This document shows, piece after piece, positions 1 through 7,404 of a DNA stretch of 32,874 bases. Numbering within the stretch: the stretch's first letter is position 1; each line of letters begins with the position of its first letter. Source of the DNA: Nitrososphaerota archaeon (GTDB lineage Archaea > Thermoproteota > Nitrososphaeria > Nitrososphaerales > Nitrosopumilaceae). The stretch lies in assembly GCA_028820595.1 (NCBI GenBank), contig JAPPIP010000007.1:1-32874 (forward strand), given 5' to 3'. Position numbers and translations under genes: made by a program. Below the pieces are notes generated by a model that was not told the origin of the DNA, searched no databases, and saw nothing but the letters and a program-made list of their open reading frames with translations.

Positions 1-67
1 ACACATTTTCCTAATTTTGAATGAACATATCAGTCATGCAGCTTGGTTCACACGTACGTTTCACAAG

Positions 68-268
68 TCAGGATGCAAACCCGCGCTTCATCTTCTGCTT
101 TGTGAATACGGCAAAGCTCGCGACAAAGGCGGCCAGCATGCCTATGCCCGTGACATACGCATAGTTGAACGCGTCCGGATCGCCGTTCTCAATGTGGTTC
201 GTGTTGATCACAAAGGTCGCGACAAGCAGCGCGGCCCCCGCGAACGCCAAGAGTCTGTGGAGCTCCAA
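68..268 (-). CDS. Small two-TM membrane protein, unknown function
   Basis: I do not recognise this 66-residue protein. It has two hydrophobic segments (about residues 6-21 and 39-55) separated by a short polar loop rich in Asn and Asp, and it ends in a basic tail (KQKMKRG), so it is probably a small membrane protein with both ends inside. The start is TTG at 268. A TATA-like box (TTATTAAT, near 293-299 on the minus strand) lies about 26 bp upstream, which is the spacing of a leaderless archaeal promoter and the main reason to believe the gene is real. It lies downstream of the exported-protein/ABC operon but has its own promoter. Short length and lack of a family match keep confidence moderate. 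Confidence 0.55.
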   Translation of the reverse strand: MELHRLLAFAGAALLVATFVINTNHIENGDPDAFNYAYVTGIGMLAAFVASFAVFTKQKMKRGFAS

Positions 269-289
269 CGGTATCGGTGCGCGGCCCCC

Positions 290-300
290 GCATTAATAAC
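290..300 (-). promoter_or_regulatory. TATA-like box for the small membrane protein
   Basis: Minus-strand GTTATTAATG is centred about 26 bp before the TTG at 268 and predicts a leaderless transcript. It lies in an otherwise GC-rich gap. Confidence 0.5.
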
Positions 301-323
301 CAACCAGTTGCGTGGCGGGCGGG

Positions 324-1868
324 TCACAGCTTGGCGGCCGCACCTGAGGGGCCGCCCGCGGTGCCGCTGTCGTCGTCGCCGTCGGCATCGCCCGCGCCTG
401 CATCGTCGTCAAGGTACGCTTCGTCGCGCCTGCTGCGCCGCCTCGCGGCCACGCGCCACAGGGCGATGACCGCGCCTATCACTACGAGGATTACAACTGC
501 CACGAGCGTGTTGACCGGGCTGCCGTCGCCGCCCTCTCCAAGGCCGGCGCCCGCCCCGTCGCCGGGCGCGCTCAAATCAAACGGGTTGCGCTCAGGCGGG
601 GGCGGCTCCGGGATGGACACCCGCGCGTCGTGGCTGAGCACGTGCTCCTCCCTTATGCTGTCCTTGTACCTCACGTCTATCCGGATGTCGTGCTCCCCGT
701 ACCTTGGCTGGCCCTCGAACTCCGCGGGTATGTTGAACGGGACCGGCGCGTCTACCTCTATCTCGTCGATGAACTGCGTGACGGGCCCCAGGTTGGAGCC
801 CTCAAGGGGCGTCACATGCACGAACCCGAAGAGCCCGTCCTCGTTTCCCTCGTTTATGATCTCGCCTATGATCATGGGCTCGCCGGATATCTCGATTGCC
901 CCCACGTTGAACACCGACAGCTCTATGAGCCCCTTTACGAAAAAGTCCACGATCTTCGATACGGTCACCCTGTCCCCGTGCGCGTTGTAGTACGACACCT
1001 CAAGCGGTATGCGCAGGGTCTCGCCGCTGAGCGTCTCCGGGACGTACACGGTCGTGGTGATTATACTTGAGCCACCGGGCCCGATCTGCCCCAGGTCCCA
1101 GCTAGAGTCGGAGAGCACCACGTTCTCGACGTTGGTGGTGGAGGCTGCAGTCGAGACGCGCTCCGTCTGCGTGTTCGCGGCAGTGACCTCGACCCCCGCA
1201 AGCGGGGCCGTCCCGTCGTTTGCAATCCGTATGTCGATCTCGTTCACGCGCAGGGACGTCAGGAACGGCTCCAGGGCCCTCACGTTCACCACCGTGTCGC
1301 CGGTGACCTTGAAGTCAAACGTCTCAAACGCGGTGCGCGTGCCGGACTCGCGCAGCCTCGAATAGTCCACCTTGGCCGCGGCCGTATACTGCTGTATCCC
1401 CGTGTTCGCGTCTATGTTGACAAAGAACGTGAGCGCAAAGCTCTCGCCGGCCCTGGAGTTCGAGTCGCTGTCCGCGTATATGACCGACCCGGGGCCGTCG
1501 GAGGGGGAGAACCCGAGCGGCATCGACAGCTGGCCCCGGATCCCGGTTATGTCCTGCGTGCCGACGTTTGCGAATACCACCGTGAACGGGACGTTGCTGT
1601 CGCCTGCCTCCACCTCTATCTTCTCGTCGGCCGTGCCAAAGTACGCGTCAAGGAACTTTACGTCGCCAAAGTCGCGCTCAAACGGCGAGTTTCCAAAGCC
1701 GCCGTACGTAGGGACTTGGGCGTGCGCCGGCGCGGGCATCGCGGCAGACGCGAGCAGTGGCAGCACCAGCGCCAGCGCCAGTGTCAGCGGCAGTGGGGCG
1801 GCGGCGGGCAGACGCCGGGTGCTGTGGCGGGCGGGGGCAGCCGTCCCCGGGGCCGCCGTTGCGCCCAT
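324..1868 (-). CDS. Exported, membrane-anchored Ig/CARDB-like protein (COG1361-like)
   Basis: This 514-residue protein has a signal-peptide-like N-terminus (basic stretch near 16-20, hydrophobic core about 27-42, AHA-like cleavage site near 48-50). The extracellular part is beta-rich and resembles the S-layer/CARDB-type proteins of COG1361. A single membrane span follows near residues 448-466 (TLVAVVILVVIGAVIALW), then an RRRSRR stop-transfer sequence and a cytoplasmic tail rich in Asp, Gly and Ala. It is therefore a type I cell-surface protein. Its ATG immediately follows the stop of the ABC ATPase gene, and it is the last gene of a permease-ATPase-surface protein operon, so it is probably the partner or substrate-handling component of that transporter. 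The family assignment rests on fold-like features and context, not on a catalytic motif. An S-layer-associated role is possible but unproven. Confidence 0.75.
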   Translation of the reverse strand: MGATAAPGTAAPARHSTRRLPAAAPLPLTLALALVLPLLASAAMPAPAHAQVPTYGGFGNSPFERDFGDVKFLDAYFGTADEKIEVEAGDSNVPFTVVFANVGTQDITGIRGQLSMPLGFSPSDGPGSVIYADSDSNSRAGESFALTFFVNIDANTGIQQYTAAAKVDYSRLRESGTRTAFETFDFKVTGDTVVNVRALEPFLTSLRVNEIDIRIANDGTAPLAGVEVTAANTQTERVSTAASTTNVENVVLSDSSWDLGQIGPGGSSIITTTVYVPETLSGETLRIPLEVSYYNAHGDRVTVSKIVDFFVKGLIELSVFNVGAIEISGEPMIIGEIINEGNEDGLFGFVHVTPLEGSNLGPVTQFIDEIEVDAPVPFNIPAEFEGQPRYGEHDIRIDVRYKDSIREEHVLSHDARVSIPEPPPPERNPFDLSAPGDGAGAGLGEGGDGSPVNTLVAVVILVVIGAVIALWRVAARRRSRRDEAYLDDDAGAGDADGDDDSGTAGGPSGAAAKL

Positions 1869-2612
1869 CTACGGGAGCACCTCCCTCTTGCGCGTTGCAG
1901 CGGTGGCGGTGGCAGCGGCCACCCTCGGGTCGTCCTCCTCCTCATACACCCTTCCGTCACTGACAGTTATCACCCTGTCGACCTCGCCAAAGTACTCCCT
2001 GTCGTGCGTCACGACCACGAACGTCTGGTTGAGCCTCCTGGCCGTGTCCTTCATGAGCCGCACGACCGACTCGGACGACACGGAGTCAAGGTTTCCCGTC
2101 GGCTCGTCGGCAAGCACGATCGAGGGCCGGTTTATCAGCCCCCTGGCGATCGCCGCCCTCTGCGCCTGCCCGCCCGAGACCTTGTTTGCGCGCTGCGCCG
2201 CCTGCGCCTCCAGGCCGACCGACCTCAATAATTCCAGCGCGTCGCGCCGCGGCCTGTCGCCGCGCGCCCAGCCGCCGCCGGCAATCTGCCTGGGCAGCAT
2301 CACGTTCTCGAGTATGGTCAGGTCCACAAGCAGGTTCGCAAACTGGGCCACGAACCCCAGGCGCCTGTTGCGGAACGCGGCCAGGCCGGAGCTGCCCAGC
2401 CTGGTCGTGTCCACGCCCTCTATAATGACGCGGCCGCTGGTCGGCGAGCTCAGGAGCCCTATCATGTTGAGCAGCGTGGTCTTGCCGCTACCGGACGCGC
2501 CCACGATCAGCACGAACTCCCCGCGGCGTATGTCAAAGGACGCGCCGCGCAGCGCCGTCACGCGGGTCTCGTCCTGCCCGTACGACTTTGTGACGCCGCG
2601 CGCCCGCAGCAC
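1869..2612 (-). CDS. ABC transporter ATP-binding protein (MacB/LolD type)
   Basis: This 247-residue ATPase has Walker A GASGSGKT at 38-45, a Q-loop glutamine near 90, a signature VSGGQ at 145-149 and Walker B IVLADE at 165-170 followed by PTGNLD. The last motif is typical of the LolD/MacB/FtsE subgroup that drives mechanotransmission-type permeases. Start is GTG at 2612. It lies 22 bp downstream of the permease gene and directly abuts the exported protein gene, so the three genes form one transcription unit. The transported or extracted substrate cannot be told from the sequence. An archaeon has no outer membrane, so a role in releasing or remodelling surface proteins or lipids, or in efflux, is inference. 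Confidence 0.93.
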   Translation of the reverse strand: MLRARGVTKSYGQDETRVTALRGASFDIRRGEFVLIVGASGSGKTTLLNMIGLLSSPTSGRVIIEGVDTTRLGSSGLAAFRNRRLGFVAQFANLLVDLTILENVMLPRQIAGGGWARGDRPRRDALELLRSVGLEAQAAQRANKVSGGQAQRAAIARGLINRPSIVLADEPTGNLDSVSSESVVRLMKDTARRLNQTFVVVTHDREYFGEVDRVITVSDGRVYEEEDDPRVAAATATAATRKREVLP

Positions 2613-2634
2613 GACGTCTCCCTTCCCCGCGCCG

Positions 2635-3822
2635 TCAGACAGCCCTCATCGCCTCCACAGGCACCAGCTTGGTCGCCCGATACGACGGGTACAGCGACGC
2701 CACTACCGCAAGCGCAAACGAGGTCAGCGCGGTCTGCAGTATCTTGGCCCAGTCGTAGCTCACCTCCAGCGGCAGGCTGTTGTTGAACGACATCTTGGTC
2801 TCCTTTGCGTAAAACGTGTACGACAGGCCCGCCGCGGTCCCCACCCCGGCGCCTATCGCGCCTATCAGCATGCCCTGCATGATGAATATCACCAGCACGT
2901 CGCGGCGCCTGGCGCCCAGCGCGCGCAGTATCCCGATCTCGCGCGTCTTGCCGTTGACTATCATCATCTGTATGGTCACTATAGCAAACGCGGAGGACAT
3001 CATCCCAAAGTACCCTATCATGTTTATCATCGCTATGCCGGACCGGAACCCCTGCAGCTGCTCCTCGGAGGCCTCCTCTATGGTCTCGGCCACAAAGTCG
3101 TCGTTTGGAAACGAGCGCAGAAACAGGTCGCGGACGGCGGCGGCCTGCCCCTCGTCGGCCATCCTGACCATGAACGAGCCGGTCTCCCCCTCGCGCGCCA
3201 TCATGTCGCGGAGCGTGTCGATGTGCATCACCACGGTATAGTCGAACCCCTGGCCGCCCGGCGAGCTGGCAATGCCGGACACCACAAGGCGCCTGACCTG
3301 CTCCTCGCCCCACCTGTCGACGATCATCACCTTGACGCTGTCGCCGACCGCGGCCCCTCCCAGGTCCCTTGCCACGTTGGTGCCCAGCACCACGGAGTTG
3401 CGCGCAAACACGTAGCTGCCCTCCGATATGGTCTCGTGCACAGTCGACGCCCTGATGTCGCGGTACGGGTCGACACCCACGATCGGCACGCGCGTCTCCT
3501 CGATCAGCCGGCCGCCCTTTGTGATGTTGATCTCGGCCGAGGCCGAGAGCCTGGGCGCGACGGCCTCCACCGACGGGTTCCGCTCAAACCAGCTTGCGAC
3601 GGCCAGGTCGGACCTCGTGATGAAGCTGTCCTCGTCCGTAACTATGATGTCCCCGGTGCGGTAGTCGCCTATGTCGCGGACTATGGCGTCATAGAGCCCC
3701 TGGAATATGACAAAGTTGACGTGGATCACGAGTATCCCGATGGTGACGGCAAGCACCGCCCCTATCAGGCTGCCCCTGCGGTTGAAGAGCATTCTCTTGG
3801 CAAGACGAGGCCTGTAGCCCAT
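2635..3822 (-). CDS. ABC transporter permease, FtsX/MacB family
   Basis: This 395-residue permease has the MacB/LolC layout: one N-terminal membrane span (about 18-40), a large extracytoplasmic domain (about 42-260), then three C-terminal spans (about 264-290, 307-337 and 355-375), and it ends in the PVEAMRAV motif seen in FtsX-domain permeases. It leads the operon with the ATPase and the exported Ig-like protein. A TATA-like box about 24 bp before the ATG at 3822 predicts leaderless transcription. The gene is divergent from the Lrp-like regulator at 3939. FtsX-family assignment is firm; substrate unknown. Confidence 0.9.
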   Translation of the reverse strand: MGYRPRLAKRMLFNRRGSLIGAVLAVTIGILVIHVNFVIFQGLYDAIVRDIGDYRTGDIIVTDEDSFITRSDLAVASWFERNPSVEAVAPRLSASAEINITKGGRLIEETRVPIVGVDPYRDIRASTVHETISEGSYVFARNSVVLGTNVARDLGGAAVGDSVKVMIVDRWGEEQVRRLVVSGIASSPGGQGFDYTVVMHIDTLRDMMAREGETGSFMVRMADEGQAAAVRDLFLRSFPNDDFVAETIEEASEEQLQGFRSGIAMINMIGYFGMMSSAFAIVTIQMMIVNGKTREIGILRALGARRRDVLVIFIMQGMLIGAIGAGVGTAAGLSYTFYAKETKMSFNNSLPLEVSYDWAKILQTALTSFALAVVASLYPSYRATKLVPVEAMRAV

Positions 3823-3841
3823 GGTATGTGTACCCGAGTCT

Positions 3842-3852
3842 GATATATAATG
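3842..3852 (-). promoter_or_regulatory. TATA box for the permease operon
   Basis: Minus-strand TTATATATC is centred about 24 bp before the ATG at 3822. It drives the permease-ATPase-surface protein operon and sits in an A/T-rich 116-bp divergent intergenic region. Confidence 0.6.
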
Positions 3853-3873
3853 TATTTCATGCTAATTAAGAAA

Positions 3874-3948
3874 ATTATGGACAATTCTGTAGCATATTAG
3901 ATATTTCTATATTATGGTAGTGGTCAATACATGTCATAATGGACAATT
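3874..3948. repeat. Direct repeat in the divergent promoter region
   Basis: TTATGGACAATT (3875-3886) recurs as TAATGGACAATT (3937-3948), 11 of 12 identical and 62 bp apart. The second copy overlaps the start codon of the regulator gene. It could be an operator for the divergent Lrp-like protein, but two copies alone are weak evidence. Confidence 0.35.
3904..3917 (+). promoter_or_regulatory. TATA box for the Lrp-like regulator
   Basis: TATATTAT is centred about 27 bp upstream of the ATG at 3939, predicting a leaderless mRNA. Confidence 0.6.
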
Positions 3949-4856
3949 TGGATATAGGCATACTGAGCGCGCTGCTTGACAACTGCCGGGAGTCGGACCG
4001 CGCCATAGGCAGAAGGCTCGGCGTGTCGGGCGGCGCCGTGAGGGCGCGCAGGCAGAAGATGGAGGACGCCGGCGTGATAAACGGATATGCGGTAAAGGTG
4101 GAGCCGCCCCTGCTCGGGTACGGCGTCCTGTACGTGGTGGTGACGGGCCAGGACACGGAGGAGATACTGGGACAGTGCAGCCTGATAGGAAGCCCGTACC
4201 TGGTGGTGCCGTGCGTGGGCGGCATAACGGTGTGCGGGGTGGTGGTGAAGATGGAGAACGGCGCGCGGATGCAGCAGAAGATCAAGCTGGCGCGGGAGAT
4301 CATGCGCGACGTCAGGATACTCTCGATATTCGAGGCCGGGGGCGCGGGCGCGGGCGGCGCGGGCCGCCTGACCAGGACCGACATGGAGGTGCTCGGGAGG
4401 CTCGCCGAGTCGCCGCGGCGCAGGACCGACGACATTGCAAGGGAGGCGGGGCTCTCCCCGAAGACCGTCGCGCGCTGCAGGGACAAGCTGCACGCGATCC
4501 CCGACGTGCAGTTCACGCTGACGTATGATCCCGAGAAGCTGGAGGGGTACATACCGTACGCGGTGCTCGCGTGGACGGGGGACGACGAGCCGTCCGGCGC
4601 GCTGCGGCACCTTGACAAGAGATTCTCGGGGCACTATTTGCAGTCCCCCTTTGTGGCAAGGAACCAGGTGGTGCTGTTCATGTACTGCAGGACCATATAC
4701 GAGATGGACGCGGTGACTGAGGAGGTGAGGCAGTCGCCGCCGGTGAGCGCGGCCGACCTGTTCATACCAAAAAAGATCTCGCTTTATGACAGGTGGCTGA
4801 GGGACGCCGTTGCAGAGGCCTGCGCGTCGCCAAGGCTACACCTGGCGCAGCGCTAG
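3939..4856 (+). CDS. Lrp/AsnC-like regulator with two winged-helix modules
   Basis: The protein has 305 residues. An N-terminal helix-turn-helix (about 2-50; RAIGRRLGVSGGAVRAR) resembles AsnC/Lrp regulators, in which sequence-specific DNA binding is coupled to a ligand-sensing domain. A middle domain follows and then a second helix-turn-helix (about 146-186; DIAREAGLSPKTVARCR) with another alpha/beta domain, so the protein looks like a tandem duplication of an HTH-plus-sensor unit. Thaumarchaea carry many Lrp-like proteins. It is divergent from the permease operon and shares its 116-bp promoter region, so control of that operon and of itself is plausible but not shown. The 3' end converges with the urea transporter gene, leaving only 25 bp between stops. 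Confidence 0.8.
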   Translation: MDNLDIGILSALLDNCRESDRAIGRRLGVSGGAVRARRQKMEDAGVINGYAVKVEPPLLGYGVLYVVVTGQDTEEILGQCSLIGSPYLVVPCVGGITVCGVVVKMENGARMQQKIKLAREIMRDVRILSIFEAGGAGAGGAGRLTRTDMEVLGRLAESPRRRTDDIAREAGLSPKTVARCRDKLHAIPDVQFTLTYDPEKLEGYIPYAVLAWTGDDEPSGALRHLDKRFSGHYLQSPFVARNQVVLFMYCRTIYEMDAVTEEVRQSPPVSAADLFIPKKISLYDRWLRDAVAEACASPRLHLAQR

Positions 4857-4875
4857 CGCGCGGCGCTAGCGCGCG
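4850..4875. repeat. Tandem 13-bp repeat containing a 10-bp palindrome
   Basis: A 13-bp unit beginning GCGCTAGCGC occurs twice head to tail (4850-4862 and 4863-4875). GCGCTAGCGC is a perfect palindrome. The first copy contains the TAG stop of the regulator gene and the second fills the gap between two converging genes. It may form a hairpin in either transcript, but no poly-T follows, so a terminator role is unproven. Confidence 0.6.
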
Positions 4876-4881
4876 GCGCGG

Positions 4882-7194
4882 TCACGCTCTGCTGTCAGGC
4901 TCATCCCCCTTCCCGTCAGGCTCCTCCCCCTTCCCGTCAGGCTCCTCCCCCGTCACTGGCGCGCCGTCGCGCGCGCCGTCGCCGTCGTCCCCGCCGTCCT
5001 CATCCTCCTCGTCCCACCAGTCATAGTCGTATACGGCCGCGCCCCTCTCCTTCATAAAGTACTCCTCCCACCGCTCCTCGGCAGTCGTCCTCTTGCGCCG
5101 CATGACCTGCGCGATCCCGTGCCTCGATTCTGCTATGGGCAGGCCGACTATGAGGGAGGTCGCGACGCACACCCAGACCAGGGCTATGCCGACCCACAGG
5201 TAGAAGAACCCCATGTCAAACACGTACCCGGCAAAGAAGAGCGGCATGGGCCACGCCAGGGTCAGGGTCAGCGTAATGGCCACGCCCCCCCTGAGACTGA
5301 ACTTGAAGGCCTTTCTCAGGGTCGCCTCGTCGGCGTCGGGATCCGCCGCATCGTCCCTGACGCCGGCGCCGCCGGTGTCCACGAGCTTGATTTTATACCT
5401 CATCATGTTCCAGTCGAACTTGGCGCGGGACGCCAGGCTCCCGACTAGCGTTATGGCGCCGCCCGTAACTATGCCCGCTATGTTCCCGGCGAGCATCGAG
5501 TAGTTGTGGCCCAGGCTGGCAAGCGAGACCTCTCCCCCGAACTCCGGCAGCGACGCTGCCACGCCCACCCACACGCCGAGCGCGGCAAACAGTCCGGCAA
5601 CGGCGCCCGCGGTGGCGGCGTACCTGTTTGTGTGCCTCCACGTTATGGTCAGCGCTATCGGTATCACGGCGGAGCCTATCAGCACGCCCATGGCCAGGTA
5701 TACGAACCCGAGCGAGAGGCCCATGCCGAGCAGCACCGCGGCCAGGCCTCCCATGCCCATCCCGAACGCCACTATGGATATGCGCGACACCCTGAGCAGC
5801 TGCCTGCCCGTCGCGTTCGGCCTCTTGTATGTGCGGTACACGTCGTATGTGATCAGCGACGAGACGGCGATCAGCTCGGCCGATCCGGCGGCCGTGACGG
5901 CCATGAACAGTATGGCAAGCACCAGCACGGCCCCCGCCTCCCCCATCAGGACGGAGGCCGCGGCCGATATGGTCAGCCCGAGCTGGACCTCCTCCGGCGT
6001 CAGGTCGACCCCGAGCGCGACGGCGGCAAGCCCCATCGTGCTTGCCAGCGCGAACGGGATGGCAAACCAGCACACGCCGCCGAGCAGAAAGGCCTTGACC
6101 GAGGCGGTGGGCCTGGAGGCGATGGCCCTCTGCCAGTACGCCTGGTCGACGAACACGGTGCCGAAGTTGCCCACTATGGTAATCACGCCGAATATCAGGC
6201 CGCCAACCGAGGCCATGGTCAGGTACGCGCCGGCCGCGTTGCCCTCGACCGGGTTGGTGCGCGCGGCCTCGACGAGCTTGTCGTACATGCCCTCGATGCC
6301 GCCCGTAATGGGGCTGGCAAAGTAGACCACGCCGGCGAAGATCAGTATCACGACGAATATGACGGCAGTGTGCATGTAGTTTGCGACAAACGTGGCCTTC
6401 AGCCCGCCGACCAGCGTGTACACTATGACGCCCACCGGTATGAGCAGCGCGGCGGCGGAGATGTCCATGCCCGTCAGGCTGTGGACGACCGCGGCGCCCC
6501 CGAGCAGCAGCATGGCGGTTACGATCATGTTGGTCATCAGGGCGAACACCAGGAAGACCCGGTGGGCGCCGCCGCCGTACCTGGCCCGTATTATCTCCAG
6601 GAACGTGTGCGCGTTGGGCGCCTTGCGCTTGAGCTCGATTGCCAGTATGCCAAAGAGAAGAACCTGTATGGACGCGCCCGCCGCGTACCAGAACGGGCCG
6701 CTCACCCCGTACTGGTAGGCGACCGTCGAGGACTGCAGGATGGTGGCTGCCCACGTCCACGCGGACACGATGGCTGCCGCGGTCAGCCCGGTCTTGATCA
6801 CCCTGCCCGCCGTGTTGAACCACTCGGAGGTCTGGGATACTCCCAGGTACCGCTCCTCCACCTTCGTCTCGATCGTGATCACGACTGCAAAGACGGCCCC
6901 GAAGCCCACCACGACGAACCACCCCCAGCTCTCGTCCAGCACGCTTCCGGACATGGACGCGGTGGCGGTGGCGGCTGCATCGGTGGCGGCTGCATCGGTG
7001 GCGGCAACGTCGGCAAACGCCGAACCCGGAATGCAGGCCGCCACCGCCACAATGGCACAGGCCGCCACCGCTATCGTAACTGTTGTCGCTGCCGTTACTG
7101 TCGCGGTTGCATGCAGCGGAGACCCCGGCCATCTACGCGTCGGTGGCGCCGCGACCGCAGAGCGGAGGATGCTCCAGAACCGTCCACTGATCAT
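4882..7194 (-). CDS. DUR3-type urea/sodium symporter (SSS family)
   Basis: This 770-residue multi-spanning transporter belongs to the sodium:solute symporter family. The region following the first core span contains WTWAATILQSS, YQYGVSGPFWYAAGA and APNAHTFLEIIRARYG, which match the DUR3 urea transporters as I remember them. The expected function is active uptake of urea across the cytoplasmic membrane, fitting an ammonia oxidiser that can hydrolyse urea; urease genes are not in this window. The first 80 residues include a signal-like hydrophobic stretch and an Ala/Thr/Asp repeat, so an internal start at the Met near residue 80 is possible. The C-terminal tail is cytoplasmic, Asp/Glu-rich and carries EEPDGKG repeats. 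The TATA-like box about 25 bp before the ATG at 7194 supports the upstream start. Family confidence is high; the substrate is inferred from similarity. Confidence 0.9.
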   Translation of the reverse strand: MISGRFWSILRSAVAAPPTRRWPGSPLHATATVTAATTVTIAVAACAIVAVAACIPGSAFADVAATDAAATDAAATATASMSGSVLDESWGWFVVVGFGAVFAVVITIETKVEERYLGVSQTSEWFNTAGRVIKTGLTAAAIVSAWTWAATILQSSTVAYQYGVSGPFWYAAGASIQVLLFGILAIELKRKAPNAHTFLEIIRARYGGGAHRVFLVFALMTNMIVTAMLLLGGAAVVHSLTGMDISAAALLIPVGVIVYTLVGGLKATFVANYMHTAVIFVVILIFAGVVYFASPITGGIEGMYDKLVEAARTNPVEGNAAGAYLTMASVGGLIFGVITIVGNFGTVFVDQAYWQRAIASRPTASVKAFLLGGVCWFAIPFALASTMGLAAVALGVDLTPEEVQLGLTISAAASVLMGEAGAVLVLAILFMAVTAAGSAELIAVSSLITYDVYRTYKRPNATGRQLLRVSRISIVAFGMGMGGLAAVLLGMGLSLGFVYLAMGVLIGSAVIPIALTITWRHTNRYAATAGAVAGLFAALGVWVGVAASLPEFGGEVSLASLGHNYSMLAGNIAGIVTGGAITLVGSLASRAKFDWNMMRYKIKLVDTGGAGVRDDAADPDADEATLRKAFKFSLRGGVAITLTLTLAWPMPLFFAGYVFDMGFFYLWVGIALVWVCVATSLIVGLPIAESRHGIAQVMRRKRTTAEERWEEYFMKERGAAVYDYDWWDEEDEDGGDDGDGARDGAPVTGEEPDGKGEEPDGKGDEPDSRA
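4894..4951. repeat. 21-bp tandem repeat in the transporter tail
   Basis: Units at 4894-4914 and 4915-4935 differ at one base, and a partial third copy follows from 4936. They encode the (E/D)EPDGKG repeats at the C-terminus of the DUR3-like protein. The unit is a multiple of three, so copy-number change would keep the reading frame. Confidence 0.8.
6967..7005. repeat. 15-bp tandem repeat near the transporter N-terminus
   Basis: The unit GGTGGCGGCTGCATC is repeated at 6967-6981 and 6982-6996, with a partial copy to 7005. On the coding strand it encodes an Ala-Thr-Asp-rich stretch just before the conserved DUR3 core. It keeps the frame. Confidence 0.75.
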
Positions 7195-7212
7195 GGGACG
7201 TCTCGTGCCGAT

Positions 7213-7224
7213 CTCTATTTAGGT
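7213..7224 (-). promoter_or_regulatory. TATA-like box for the urea transporter
   Basis: Minus-strand CCTAAATAGAG is centred about 25 bp before the ATG at 7194. It supports this start over the internal Met and predicts a leaderless transcript. Confidence 0.5.
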
Positions 7225-7404
7225 TTCAAGGTGGAACCGGCGCCGCTTCCCACTCACTTATTCACCCACCCACGTGCCCTGCCCCCGTCTGCTTCCAGCT
7301 CCGGGCGCTCAAACCTCCGACTTCTTGGGGCGATTATGAAACAAGCATCCACCACCTGGCGCTGCCGTAAGCTTCCCAAGTCCCAGCAGCAGCGTGCGCG
7401 GCAG

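Noticed and set aside
1-67. Possible feature at the left edge
   Set aside because: Too short to judge; nothing recognisable before the first gene end at 68.
1372-3843. 823-codon open frame on the plus strand
   Set aside because: It is antisense to the ATPase and permease genes, has a His/Arg-rich composition with no domain, and arises from the strong GC bias of codon positions.
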